DNA of 64,000 nt from Paracoccaceae bacterium. Its GTDB lineage: Bacteria > Pseudomonadota > Alphaproteobacteria > Rhodobacterales > Rhodobacteraceae. The notes beneath the pieces were generated by a model that saw only the letters and a program-made list of their open reading frames with translations, searched no databases and was not told where the DNA came from. Of this stretch, positions 8,438 to 17,196 are shown one piece after another (the stretch's first letter is position 1; the number at the start of each line of letters is the position of its first letter). The position numbers and the translations under genes were made by a program. The stretch lies in assembly GCA_024304985.1 (NCBI GenBank), contig JAMWZC010000004.1, positions 372,001 to 436,000 of the forward strand, written 5' to 3'.

Positions 8438-8931
8438 GACTGCGGCTCGCTGCCAGGGCGCAGCACCGCGGCGATGCCTTGCAGGATCATCAGCGCGCCC
8501 GCGACCACGACCATCGTCTTGACCAGCCAGACACCGCCCAGACCGCCCGTTTCGACCGCGCCTTCGCGGATCGCCCAACTGAACCGCAGATCGGGCAGAA
8601 AGGCCCAGATCATCAGACCGAAGACGGGGATCAGGAAAACCACCAGCGCCACCAGATCGGCGCGGCGCAGATAGGTGGGGGGCAAACGTTCGGACAGCAC
8701 ATCGACCCGCACATGCCCTTCACGCGCCAGACAATAGGGCACCGACAGGATCAGAAGGACCGCAAAGGCATAGCCTGCAAGGTTCTGCAACTTGATGAAA
8801 CCCATGTCGAAGCCGAACCGCAGGATCACGATGGCAAGGACCGAGGCGACCAGAACGGCCAGCGTGGCGGCACAGGCCCATGCCGTCAGCCGGTCCGCCC
8901 CGCGCGCCAATGAAAGCACTGCCTGCCGCAT
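8434..8931 (-). CDS. TRAP transporter small permease (DctQ)
   Basis: A 165-residue four-helix membrane subunit. Helices lie roughly at 15-38, 50-70, 90-112 and 132-152; the family segment VPYCLAREGHVRVDVLSERLP is between helices 2 and 3. It associates with DctM and helps receive the binding protein. MRQAVLSLARGADRLTAWA was taken as the start (8931) because it directly precedes helix 1; the ORF extends to 9078 with a Cys- and Arg-rich leader unlike the family. It is the first gene of the Q-M-P operon, with its promoter presumably in 8932-9181, divergent from the LysR gene. Confidence 0.82.
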   Translation of the reverse strand: MRQAVLSLARGADRLTAWACAATLAVLVASVLAIVILRFGFDMGFIKLQNLAGYAFAVLLILSVPYCLAREGHVRVDVLSERLPPTYLRRADLVALVVFLIPVFGLMIWAFLPDLRFSWAIREGAVETGGLGGVWLVKTMVVVAGALMILQGIAAVLRPGSEPQS

Positions 8932-9181
8932 CAGGTCGCGCGACGGCTTGCGCCGGCGGTTGCGATGATGGTCTGCGTCATGGGCCTTTCCCTTCGCATG
9001 GGGCACAGCACCCCTGCCCCGAGTGATAGTGAAGCAGCACCCGGATGCCAAGGGAGGGACGTCCGGCACGCGATGCACCTGTCGCGCGGGCAGATGCCTC
9101 CGGCGGGGATATTTCGGGCAAGAAGAAGCGGCAGGCCGGATCCCCCTTTCGCAGGCGCCGCTTTCCCGCGATAGTCAGGCC

Positions 9182-10084
9182 ATGATCGAGAAACTGGAAA
9201 TGTTCATCGCGTTGGCCCGCGAACAGCATTTCGGCCGCGCGGCCGAGGCTTGCGGCGTGACGCAGCCCAGTCTCTCGGCGGCGATCAAGCAACTGGAAGA
9301 TCAGCTTGGCGTGATGTTGGTCTGGCGCGGCTCGCGGTTTCAGGGCTTGACGCCGGAAGGGCAGCGCGTGCTGGAATGGGCGCGCCAGATCGTGGGCGAT
9401 GCGCGCACCATGCGCGAAGAGATGCGCGCTGCCAAACAGGGGCTTTCGGGCAATCTGCGGCTGGCCGTGATCCCCACGGCGCTGACGCTCGTGTCTGACC
9501 TGACCACGCAGTTCAGCCGCCGCCATCCGAATGTGCGCTTTACCGTGCGCTCCAGCACCTCGATCGAGATTCTGGCGATGCTGGAGAATTTGCAGATCGA
9601 CGCGGGTATCAGCTATCTGGACAACGAGCCGCTGGGCCGCGTCTCGACCGTGCCGATCTATGACGAACGCTATTGTCTGGTGCTGCGCGCCGATGATCCG
9701 CTGGCCGGACAGGATCGCCTGCGATGGGCCGATCTGGCCGCATTGCCGCTGTGCCTGTTGACGCCCGACATGCAGAACCGCCGCATCATCAACCTGCACA
9801 TGGCCGAAGCGGGGGTAAGCGTGGTCCCGATGGTCGAGGCGTCATCGGTGATCGTGCTCATCAGCCACGTTCTGGCCGGCGGTTGGGCCACGGTGTTGCC
9901 CCTGAAGGCGGCGGACATATTCCTGAAGGGCGGTGATCTGGTGGCGGTTCCCTTGACCGACCCGCAAGCCAGCCATGCCGTTGGCCTGATCGCGCCCTAC
10001 CGCGAACCGCATACCCCGGTTCTGGCGGCGCTGATGCAGCAGGCGCAGGCCATGGCGGAAAACCGACCCGATTATGTCGCCTGA
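9182..10084 (+). CDS. fdsR: LysR-family regulator, probably of the formate dehydrogenase operon
   Basis: A 300-residue LysR regulator. The winged HTH occupies residues 1-60 (LEMFIALAREQHFGRAAEA, then TQPSLSAAIKQLEDQLGV) and the periplasmic-binding-like effector domain follows from about 90. It is transcribed in the same direction as fdsGBACD and stops 107 bp before fdsG, with a perfect dyad operator between. LysR genes next to fds operons control them in other proteobacteria, so FdsR is the likely identity. It could also act on the divergent TRAP operon. The start at 9182 gives the usual family length; the longer frame to 9023 adds unrelated sequence. Confidence 0.8.
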   Translation: MIEKLEMFIALAREQHFGRAAEACGVTQPSLSAAIKQLEDQLGVMLVWRGSRFQGLTPEGQRVLEWARQIVGDARTMREEMRAAKQGLSGNLRLAVIPTALTLVSDLTTQFSRRHPNVRFTVRSSTSIEILAMLENLQIDAGISYLDNEPLGRVSTVPIYDERYCLVLRADDPLAGQDRLRWADLAALPLCLLTPDMQNRRIINLHMAEAGVSVVPMVEASSVIVLISHVLAGGWATVLPLKAADIFLKGGDLVAVPLTDPQASHAVGLIAPYREPHTPVLAALMQQAQAMAENRPDYVA

Positions 10085-10093
10085 GCGACCAGC

Positions 10094-10114
10094 TTGATAG
10101 GCGTTACCTATCAA
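10094..10114. promoter_or_regulatory. LysR-type operator upstream of fdsG
   Basis: Perfect dyad TTGATAGG-CGTTA-CCTATCAA, 8-bp arms and a 5-base spacer, lying between the lysR stop (10084) and fdsG (10192). Size and T-N11-A form match LysR binding sites. Its place about 80 bp before fdsG fits activation by the upstream regulator. Confidence 0.65.
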
Positions 10115-10191
10115 ACAACCAGAATGCGATATTGATTGACCATGCAACTCTGCGATGATGGGGGAAAGCCGTCACGCCGGAGCCCGTCGCC

Positions 10192-10683
10192 ATGCCAGAC
10201 ATCCACAGCCGCCGCCCTTCGCCCGAGGAGGTTCGGTCCCGGACCAGAGAGATTCTGGCCGCGCATGCCCATCTGGAAGGGCCACTGCTGCCGATCCTGC
10301 ATGCCATGCAGGAGAGTTTCGGTTTTGTCCCGCAGGATTGCGTGCAGCCCATCGCGGAGGGCCTGAACATCGGGCGGGCCGAGGTGCATGGCGTGATCAC
10401 CTTCTACCACGACTTCCGCGAGGCCCCCGCCGGGCGGCATGTGGTCAAGATCTGCCGGGCCGAAGCCTGTCAGGCGCAGGGCGGCAATGCCTTGGCGGAT
10501 GACACGTTGGCGCGTCTTGGCCTGGAATGGCACGGCACTACCGCTAATGGCGCGGTCACGATCGAGCCGGTCTATTGCCTTGGCCTCTGCGCCTGCGGTC
10601 CTGCCGCGATGGTGGATGGCAAGGTCATGGGCCGCGTCGATGCCGCGCGGATGGATGCCATTCTGGCGGAGGCGGGGGCATGA
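10192..10683 (+). CDS. fdsG: NAD-dependent formate dehydrogenase gamma subunit
   Basis: A 163-residue NuoE-like thioredoxin-fold subunit carrying one [2Fe-2S] cluster in the cytosolic FdsABG complex, which oxidises formate to CO2 and reduces NAD+. Cluster ligands are seen as the pair CRAEAC and the later pair CLGLCACG, the C-x4-C...C-x3-C pattern of NuoE. The upstream helical part has HAMQESFGFVPQDCVQPIAEGL and EVHGVITFYHDFRE, both typical of NuoE/FdsG. It is the first gene of the fds operon and overlaps fdsB by ATGA. Confidence 0.93.
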   Translation: MPDIHSRRPSPEEVRSRTREILAAHAHLEGPLLPILHAMQESFGFVPQDCVQPIAEGLNIGRAEVHGVITFYHDFREAPAGRHVVKICRAEACQAQGGNALADDTLARLGLEWHGTTANGAVTIEPVYCLGLCACGPAAMVDGKVMGRVDAARMDAILAEAGA

Positions 10684-12206
10684 AGGTCTGGCTGCCCCGC
10701 GATGCTGCCGCGCGTGCGCTTGGCGCGGATGACGTGGCCGGGACGCTGCTGACACAGGCGCGCGCCCGTGGCATCGACCTGACGCTGATCCGCAACGGCA
10801 GCCGCGGCATGATCTGGCTGGAACCGCTGCTTGAGATCGAGACGCCAGAGGGGCGGATCGGGTTCGGTCCGGTGACACCCGCCGATGTGGCGGCAATCCT
10901 TGACACGCCTGAGGCGCATCCCAAGGCGCTGGGTCTGGTCGAGGCATTGCCATGGATGGCGCGGCAGACGCGGCTGACCTTTGCCCGTTGTGGCGTGATC
11001 GACCCGCTGTCACTGGCGGATTATGAGGCGCATGGCGGCCTGTCCGGGTTGCGTCGCGCGCTGGAGATGGATGCCGCCGGGATCGTGGCCGAGGTGACCG
11101 AGAGCGGGTTGCGCGGGCGTGGCGGGGCGGGGTTTCCGACCGGCATCAAATGGGACACCGTGCGCAAGGCGCAAGCCGACCGCAAATACATCGTCTGCAA
11201 TGCCGACGAAGGCGACAGCGGCACATTCGCCGACCGCATGATCATGGAGGGCGATCCCTTTACCCTGATCGAGGGAATGATCATCGCCGGGCTGGGCGTT
11301 GGCGCGACAAAGGGTTTCGTCTATCTGCGCTCGGAGTATCCCGATGCTATCGAGGTGATGAATGCCGCCGTTACCATCGCGCGCGATGCGGGTCTGCTGG
11401 GGGCGTCGGTTCTGGGGACAGGTCCCGCCTTCGACATGGAAATCCGTGTCGGTGCCGGGGCCTATGTCTGCGGCGAGGAAACCTCGCTTCTGAACTCGCT
11501 GGAAGGCAAGCGCGGCGTGGTGCGGGCCAAGCCCCCTCTGCCCGCGTTGCAAGGGTTCATGGGCCAGCCCACTGTCGTGAATAACGTGATATCGCTGGCC
11601 ACCGTGCCGGTGATCTTTGAGAAGGGTGCCGGTTTTTACCGCGATTTCGGACTGGGCCGGTCGCGCGGCACGATCCCTTTGCAGATCGCGGGCAATGTCC
11701 AGAAGGGCGGACTGTTCGAAACCGCCTTCGGCCTGACGTTGGGCGAGATCGTCGATGATATCGCAGGCGGCACCCGCACCGGTCGCCCGGTCAAGGCGGT
11801 GCAGGTGGGCGGGCCGTTGGGTGCCTATTTCCCACGCAGCAAACTCGACACGCCATTTGGCTATGAGGAATTCGACGGTCAAGGCGGGCTGATCGGCCAT
11901 GCGGGCGTCGTGGTTTTTGACGAGAGTGCCGACATGCTGGGGATGGCGCGGTTCGCCTTCGAGTTCTGCGCGGTGGAATCCTGCGGCAAATGCACCCCCT
12001 GCCGGATCGGGGCGGTGCGCGGCGTGGAAACCGTGGACCGGATCGCGCGCGGGGACGCGGATGCGATCCCCCTGCTGACCGACCTGTGCGAGACGATGAA
12101 GGACGGATCGCTCTGCGCGCTGGGGGGCTTCACCCCCTACCCCGTCATGTCCGCCCTCACACATTTTCCTGATGACTTCGCGACCACCAGAAAGGCCGCC
12201 GAATGA
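10680..12206 (+). CDS. fdsB: NAD-dependent formate dehydrogenase beta subunit (diaphorase)
   Basis: A 508-residue FMN- and NADH-binding subunit homologous to NuoF with an N-terminal thioredoxin-like extension (about 1-110). GLRGRGGAGFPTGIKW marks the nucleotide/FMN site, NADEGDSGTFADR follows, and AGAYVCGEETSLLNSLEG is diagnostic for NuoF-type proteins. [4Fe-4S] ligands are in ESCGKCTPCRIG plus a later Cys (SLCALGG). Electrons from FdsA pass here to NAD+. The start at 10680 overlaps fdsG by 4 bp, indicating translational coupling; the end overlaps fdsA by 4 bp. Confidence 0.93.
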   Translation: MKVWLPRDAAARALGADDVAGTLLTQARARGIDLTLIRNGSRGMIWLEPLLEIETPEGRIGFGPVTPADVAAILDTPEAHPKALGLVEALPWMARQTRLTFARCGVIDPLSLADYEAHGGLSGLRRALEMDAAGIVAEVTESGLRGRGGAGFPTGIKWDTVRKAQADRKYIVCNADEGDSGTFADRMIMEGDPFTLIEGMIIAGLGVGATKGFVYLRSEYPDAIEVMNAAVTIARDAGLLGASVLGTGPAFDMEIRVGAGAYVCGEETSLLNSLEGKRGVVRAKPPLPALQGFMGQPTVVNNVISLATVPVIFEKGAGFYRDFGLGRSRGTIPLQIAGNVQKGGLFETAFGLTLGEIVDDIAGGTRTGRPVKAVQVGGPLGAYFPRSKLDTPFGYEEFDGQGGLIGHAGVVVFDESADMLGMARFAFEFCAVESCGKCTPCRIGAVRGVETVDRIARGDADAIPLLTDLCETMKDGSLCALGGFTPYPVMSALTHFPDDFATTRKAAE

Positions 12207-15088
12207 AAGACTTCATCCTCCCCCCGAAAGACGACCGCGACATGGGCACGCCCGCGTCCCGGTCCGCCACGATGGTGACGCTCAAGATCGACGGTTTCGA
12301 CGTGACCGTGCCCGAAGGCACATCCGTGATGCGCGCCAGCGCCGAGGCGGGCATTCAGGTGCCCAAGCTTTGCGCGACCGACAGTCTTGAGGCCTTCGGG
12401 TCATGCCGTCTGTGCGTGGTCGAGATCGAGGGGCGGCGCGGCACGCCCGCCTCCTGCACCACGCCGGTGGCGGAGGGCATGGTGGTGCACACGCAGTCGT
12501 CCAAGGTGCGCAAGATTCGCAAGGGCGTGATGGAGTTGTATATCTCGGACCACCCGCTGGATTGCCTGACCTGTTCGGCCAATGGCGATTGCGAGTTGCA
12601 GGATATGGCCGGGGCCGTGGGCCTGCGCGATGTGCGGTATGAGGCGGTGGAGACCCATTTCCAGCCCCGCCAGAACGGCGAGGCGAACCCGAACTACATC
12701 CCCAAGGACGACAGCAACCCCTATTTCACCTATGACCCGGCGAAATGTATCGTCTGTTCCCGCTGCGTCCGCGCCTGCGAAGAAGTGCAGGGCACCTTCG
12801 CACTGACGATCACCGGCAGCGGCTTTGACAGCCGCGTGTCGGCGGGGGCGGCAGGGGATGACTTCATGTCGTCCGATTGTGTCAGTTGTGGCGCCTGCGT
12901 GCAGGCCTGCCCCACCGCGACGCTTCAGGAAAAGTCGGTGATCGAACTGGGCACGCCGGAACGGTCCGTCATCACGACCTGCGCCTATTGCGGCGTGGGC
13001 TGTTCCTTCAAGGCGGAACTCAACGGCGATCAGCTGGTCCGCATGGTACCCTACAAGCATGGCAAGGCGAACCAGGGCCATTCCTGCGTCAAGGGGCGTT
13101 TCGCCTATGGCTATGCCAGCCATACAGATCGCATCCTGAACCCCATGATCCGCGACCGGATTGACCAGCCGTGGCGTGAGGTGACGTGGGAAGAAGCCAT
13201 CGGTTTCACCGCCACCCGCCTGCGCGATATTCAGGCCAAACATGGCAAACAGGCCATCGGCGGCATCACCTCAAGCCGCTGCACCAATGAAGAAACCTAT
13301 CTGGTGCAAAAGATGATCCGCGCGGTCTTTGGCAACAACAACACCGACACCTGCGCGCGGGTCTGTCATTCGCCCACGGGGTATGGGCTGCGCACGACAT
13401 TCGGCACCTCGGCGGGGACGCAGGATTTCGACAGTGTGGAACATACCGATGTGGTGATCGTGATCGGCGCGAACCCCACCGACGGGCACCCGGTCTTTGC
13501 CTCGCGCCTGAAAAAGCGCCTGCGCCAAGGCGCGAAACTGATCGTGATCGACCCGCGCCGGATTGATCTGGTGAAATCGGCGCACATTGCCGCGTCGCAT
13601 CACCTTCCTCTGCGACCGGGAACGAATGTGGCTGTCCTGACCTCCATCGCCCATGTGATCGTGACCGAAGGGCTGGCGGATGAGGATTTCATCCGCACCC
13701 GCTGCGACTGGACCGAATTCGCCGATTACGCGGAATTCGTGAGCGACCCGCGCCACGCGCCCGAGGCGACTGAACTGTTGACCGGCGTGCCTGCGACTGA
13801 GCTGCGCGCCGCTGCACGGCTTTTTGCGACGGGGGGCAACGGGTCGATCTATTACGGGCTGGGCGTGACCGAACATTCCCAGGGCTCGACCACCGTGATG
13901 GCCATTGCCAACCTTGCCATGATGACCGGCAATCTGGGCCGCCCCGGTGTGGGCGTGAACCCGCTGCGCGGCCAGAACAACGTGCAGGGCGCCTGCGACA
14001 TGGGCAGCTTCCCGCATGAATTGCCGGGCTATCGCCATGTGTCCGACGATGCCACCCGCGCCGTGTTCGAAAAGCTCTGGGGTGTGACAATCGACGCGGA
14101 ACCGGGCCTGCGGATCCCCAACATGCTGGATGCGGCGGTCGAGGGTACGTTCAAGGGCCTCTACATCCAGGGCGAAGATATCCTGCAATCCGACCCTGAT
14201 ACCAAGCATGTCTCGGCCGGGCTTGCCGCGATGGAATGCGTGATCGTGCAGGATCTGTTCCTGAACGAGACAGCGAATTACGCCCATGTCTTCCTGCCCG
14301 GATCGACTTTTCTGGAAAAAGACGGCACCTTCACCAATGCCGAGCGCCGCATCAACCGCGTGCGCCGCGTCATGGCCCCGCGCAATGGCTATGCCGATTG
14401 GGAAGTGACCCTGATGCTGGCCAATGCGATGGGCGCAGGATGGACCTATACCCACCCCGCCCAGATCATGGACGAGATCGCAGCCACCACGCCCAGCTTT
14501 GCCGGTGTCTCCTATGAGATGCTGGAGGAGAAAGGCTCGGTCCAGTGGCCTTGCAACGAGAAGGCCCCCGAAGGCACGCCGATCATGCATGTGGACGGTT
14601 TCGTGCGCGGGCGCGGGCGGTTCATCACCACGGAATATGTCGCGACCGAGGAACGGACCGGACCGCGCTTCCCGCTGCTGCTGACCACCGGACGGATCCT
14701 CTCGCAATACAACGTGGGTGCGCAAACCCGCAGGACCGAGAATGTCGCGTGGCACCCGGAAGATGTGCTGGAAATCCACCCCCATGACGCCGAGGTGCGT
14801 GGCGTGAAACAGGGTGATTGGGTGCGGCTGGCGTCACGGGCCGGCGAAACAAGCCTGCGCGCGCATCTGACGGATCGCGTCTCGCCCGGTGTGGTCTATA
14901 CAACCTTCCACCATCCGGTGACGCAGGCCAATGTGATCACCACCGATCACAGCGACTGGGCCACGAACTGCCCGGAATACAAGGTCACGGCGGTGCAGGT
15001 GGCCCTGTCCAACGGCCCCTCGGAATGGCAGCGCGACTATGCGGCGCAGGCCGAACAGTCGCGCCGTATCCTTCCGGCAGCGGAGTGA
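12203..15088 (+). CDS. fdsA: NAD-dependent formate dehydrogenase alpha subunit (Mo-bisMGD)
   Basis: A 961-residue catalytic subunit. In order: an N-terminal [2Fe-2S] ferredoxin domain with GSCRLCVVEIEG; a NuoG-type His/Cys [4Fe-4S] site (DHPLDCLTCSANGDCELQD); two ferredoxin [4Fe-4S] motifs (CIVCSRCVRAC and CVSCGACVQAC); a [4Fe-4S] site at the start of the molybdopterin domain (CAYCGVGC); and the molybdenum-ligand region CARVCHSP, where Cys388-His389 correspond to the Cys386-His387 pair known in Rhodobacter capsulatus FdsA. The C-terminal molydop-binding domain is present. The length is as expected for Fds enzymes, and the protein is cytosolic with no Tat signal. Confidence 0.95.
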   Translation: MKDFILPPKDDRDMGTPASRSATMVTLKIDGFDVTVPEGTSVMRASAEAGIQVPKLCATDSLEAFGSCRLCVVEIEGRRGTPASCTTPVAEGMVVHTQSSKVRKIRKGVMELYISDHPLDCLTCSANGDCELQDMAGAVGLRDVRYEAVETHFQPRQNGEANPNYIPKDDSNPYFTYDPAKCIVCSRCVRACEEVQGTFALTITGSGFDSRVSAGAAGDDFMSSDCVSCGACVQACPTATLQEKSVIELGTPERSVITTCAYCGVGCSFKAELNGDQLVRMVPYKHGKANQGHSCVKGRFAYGYASHTDRILNPMIRDRIDQPWREVTWEEAIGFTATRLRDIQAKHGKQAIGGITSSRCTNEETYLVQKMIRAVFGNNNTDTCARVCHSPTGYGLRTTFGTSAGTQDFDSVEHTDVVIVIGANPTDGHPVFASRLKKRLRQGAKLIVIDPRRIDLVKSAHIAASHHLPLRPGTNVAVLTSIAHVIVTEGLADEDFIRTRCDWTEFADYAEFVSDPRHAPEATELLTGVPATELRAAARLFATGGNGSIYYGLGVTEHSQGSTTVMAIANLAMMTGNLGRPGVGVNPLRGQNNVQGACDMGSFPHELPGYRHVSDDATRAVFEKLWGVTIDAEPGLRIPNMLDAAVEGTFKGLYIQGEDILQSDPDTKHVSAGLAAMECVIVQDLFLNETANYAHVFLPGSTFLEKDGTFTNAERRINRVRRVMAPRNGYADWEVTLMLANAMGAGWTYTHPAQIMDEIAATTPSFAGVSYEMLEEKGSVQWPCNEKAPEGTPIMHVDGFVRGRGRFITTEYVATEERTGPRFPLLLTTGRILSQYNVGAQTRRTENVAWHPEDVLEIHPHDAEVRGVKQGDWVRLASRAGETSLRAHLTDRVSPGVVYTTFHHPVTQANVITTDHSDWATNCPEYKVTAVQVALSNGPSEWQRDYAAQAEQSRRILPAAE

Positions 15089-15092
15089 ACCG

Positions 15093-15899
15093 ATGAGCCG
15101 CAGCCCCCTTCTCCCGCACCGCGCGCCGCAGCCCTCGCCCCTGCCGGTCGAGCGTCCACTGCCCGAGGAAGTGCCGCTGGCATTGGTCTATAACGGCAGC
15201 ACACTGGCCGTGATGATGGGCACGCCCGAGGATCTGCAGGATTTCGCCACAGGGTTTTCCCTGTCCGAGGGGATCGTCACCCGCCCCGCCGAACTGGGCG
15301 AGATCGAGGTGCTGCGCCACCCGTCGGGCATCGAGTTGCGGATGTGGTTGCCCAACAACCAGGCGCACAAACTGGCGGCCCGGCGGCGCGCCGTGACGGG
15401 GCCAGTGGGCTGCGGCCTCTGTGGGATCGACAGTCTGGATCAGGCGCTGCGCCAGCCGCCGCCGCTGCCCGATGACAGGCTGCATCTGACGCAAGCCGAT
15501 CTGACCGCCGCGATGGAGGGATTGCGCGCCTGTCAGCCCCTGCATGACGAAACCCGCGCGGTCCACGCCGCTGGCTTCTACATCCCCGGCCGAGGCATCG
15601 TCGCCGCGCGTGAGGATGTGGGGCGGCACAATGCGCTCGACAAGCTGTGCGGCGCGCTGGCGCGCAGCGGAATTGCCCCCGAAACCGGGGCGGTCGTCCT
15701 GACCAGCCGCGTCTCGGTCGATATGGTGCAGAAATGCGCGATGTTCGGCGCGCCCTGCCTCATCGCGGCCTCGGCCCCCACTACGGCAGGCGTGGCACTG
15801 GCCGAAACCGCAGGCATCACGCTGGCCGCCCGCGCCAAATCGGGCCGCGCGCAGGTCTTCACCCATCCCGCCCGCATCCTGACAGGAGGTCCGCAATGA
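15093..15899 (+). CDS. fdhD: Formate dehydrogenase sulfurtransferase FdhD (FdsC)
   Basis: A 268-residue chaperone that passes sulfur from a cysteine desulfurase to the bis-MGD cofactor and helps insert it into FdsA; in fds operons it is called fdsC. The conserved cysteine loop is GPVGCGLCGIDSL, matching the CxxC of FdhD. REDVGRHNALDKLCGALA and SRVSVDMVQKCAMFG are further family signatures. The start at 15093 follows the fdsA stop by 4 bases with GGAG in range. It overlaps fdsD by ATGA. Confidence 0.93.
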   Translation: MSRSPLLPHRAPQPSPLPVERPLPEEVPLALVYNGSTLAVMMGTPEDLQDFATGFSLSEGIVTRPAELGEIEVLRHPSGIELRMWLPNNQAHKLAARRRAVTGPVGCGLCGIDSLDQALRQPPPLPDDRLHLTQADLTAAMEGLRACQPLHDETRAVHAAGFYIPGRGIVAAREDVGRHNALDKLCGALARSGIAPETGAVVLTSRVSVDMVQKCAMFGAPCLIAASAPTTAGVALAETAGITLAARAKSGRAQVFTHPARILTGGPQ

Positions 15900-16126
15900 C
15901 CGCGTCCCCCGCCGAGAAACTGGTGGCCATGGCCAATCAGATCGCCACCTTCTTCGACACCCAGCCGGGTGATCCGGCGGAAGGCATCGCCAAGCACATC
16001 AACGAATTCTGGGAGCCGCGGATGCGCGAGGGGCTTTTGGCTCATGCGGCGACCACGACCGCGGACCTACGCCCCAGCGTGATCGCAGCCTTGCCCCATA
16101 TCCGGCGCGCCAGACAAACGGCCTGA
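15896..16126 (+). CDS. fdsD: NAD-dependent formate dehydrogenase delta subunit
   Basis: A 76-residue small protein, the last gene of the operon. The sequence MTASPAEKLVAMANQIATFF followed by EGIAKHINEFWEPRMRE is characteristic of FdsD, which in Rhodobacter capsulatus is needed for active enzyme together with FdsC. AGGAGGT lies just upstream of the ATG at 15896, inside the fdhD coding region. A longer frame from 15647 is only read-through of fdhD sequence. Confidence 0.9.
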   Translation: MTASPAEKLVAMANQIATFFDTQPGDPAEGIAKHINEFWEPRMREGLLAHAATTTADLRPSVIAALPHIRRARQTA

Positions 16127-16134
16127 CGCGAAAA

Positions 16135-16162
16135 GGCCGGTCCCGCCGCGCGGCAACCGGCC
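16135..16162. terminator. Hairpin between convergent fdsD and ABC operon
   Basis: Stem GGCCGGT (16135-16141) with ACCGGCC (16156-16162), preceded by AAAA and followed after one base by TTT. It sits between the fdsD stop and the end of the convergent ABC operon at 16207, so it can terminate in both directions. Confidence 0.65.
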
Positions 16163-16206
16163 CTTTCATCGTTCTTCAAATACTCAAAACGCAACCGCGC
16201 CCCGGA

Positions 16207-17196
16207 TCACGCGGGTTGCGTTTCCAGCGCGAAACAGGCGGCATAGCCCGTGGCCGTATCCACGCGGTGCGGTGCCTCGACCTTGCAGCGCGGCATGGCC
16301 AGCGGGCAGCGGGGGTGGAAGGCACAGCCGGGTGGCGGGTTGATCGGATTGGGGATCTCGCCCTCCACAGGCTTGCGCCGCCGTCCCGACAGCGCCAGAT
16401 CCGGCACCGCATCCAGCAGCATCCGCGTATAGGGGTGCTGCGGTTCAGAAAACAGCCGCTTGCCATCCGCCACCTCGACCAGACGGCCCAGATACAGCAC
16501 CCCGATCCGGTTCGCCATGTGCCGGACGACCGACAGATCGTGGCTGATGAACAGATAGGTCAGGCCCATCTCATCCTGCAAATCCTTCATCAGGTTCAGG
16601 ATCTGCGCCTGCACCGACACGTCCAGCGCCGAGGTCGGCTCGTCACAGACGATGAATTCGGGCTTGGACGACAGGGCGCGGGCAATCGCGATCCGTTGGC
16701 GCTGACCGCCGGAAAACTCGTGCGGGAATTTCTCGGCATCCTTGGCCGACAGACCCACCGTATCCAGCAACTCGCCGACGCGATTGGTCACGTCCGCGCC
16801 TTTCATCAGGCCGAAGGTGTGGATCGGTTCCGCGATGATGTCACCAACGCGCCAACGCGGGTTCAGACTCGCGAACGGGTCCTGAAAGATCATCTGGAAG
16901 CGGCGGCGCAACTCGCGCATCTCGGCCCCGGCGGTGCCGGTCATGCGGTGCCCGTCAAAGTCGATCGTGCCTTCGGAGGCGCCCAGCAAACCCACGACCA
17001 TCTTGGCGATGGTCGACTTGCCCGAGCCGCTTTCACCGACCAGAGCGAAGGTCTCTCCGCGCTTGATCTCGAAGCTGACATCGGCGACGGCGGTCAGGAA
17101 CTGCTTCTCCTCGCGCTCCAGCACCCGGTTCAGCCACGGCTTGGACACATCGAAATAGCGGGTCAGGTGTTCGATCTTCAGCAATGCGTCAGACAT
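16207..17196 (-). CDS. Peptide-type ABC transporter ATP-binding protein (DppF/OppF-like)
   Basis: A 329-residue ATPase energising peptide uptake. Walker A GESGSGKSTIAKM, Q-loop QMIFQDPFASLNPRWR, signature FSGGQRQRIAIARAL and Walker B EFIVCDEPTSALD are intact. The C-terminal oligopeptide domain has HPYTRMLLDAVPDL and the cysteine cluster GCAFHPRCPLAMPRC that in this family can bind an Fe-S cluster. The start at 17196 (MSDALLKIEHLTRYF) overlaps the DppD gene by 8 bp; the longer frame to 17310 is that gene in another phase. It is the last gene of the five-gene transporter operon. Confidence 0.92.
   Translation of the reverse strand: MSDALLKIEHLTRYFDVSKPWLNRVLEREEKQFLTAVADVSFEIKRGETFALVGESGSGKSTIAKMVVGLLGASEGTIDFDGHRMTGTAGAEMRELRRRFQMIFQDPFASLNPRWRVGDIIAEPIHTFGLMKGADVTNRVGELLDTVGLSAKDAEKFPHEFSGGQRQRIAIARALSSKPEFIVCDEPTSALDVSVQAQILNLMKDLQDEMGLTYLFISHDLSVVRHMANRIGVLYLGRLVEVADGKRLFSEPQHPYTRMLLDAVPDLALSGRRRKPVEGEIPNPINPPPGCAFHPRCPLAMPRCKVEAPHRVDTATGYAACFALETQPA

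Noticed and set aside
6803-8674. Long plus-strand open frame of 623 codons
   Set aside because: Antisense shadow of the TRAP dctM/dctQ genes with His/Gln/Arg-rich low-complexity translation.
10192-15088. Reading the genes as complex I nuoE-nuoF-nuoG
   Set aside because: The large subunit has the Mo-ligand CH pair and a full molybdopterin domain, and fdhD and fdsD follow; these belong to soluble formate dehydrogenase.
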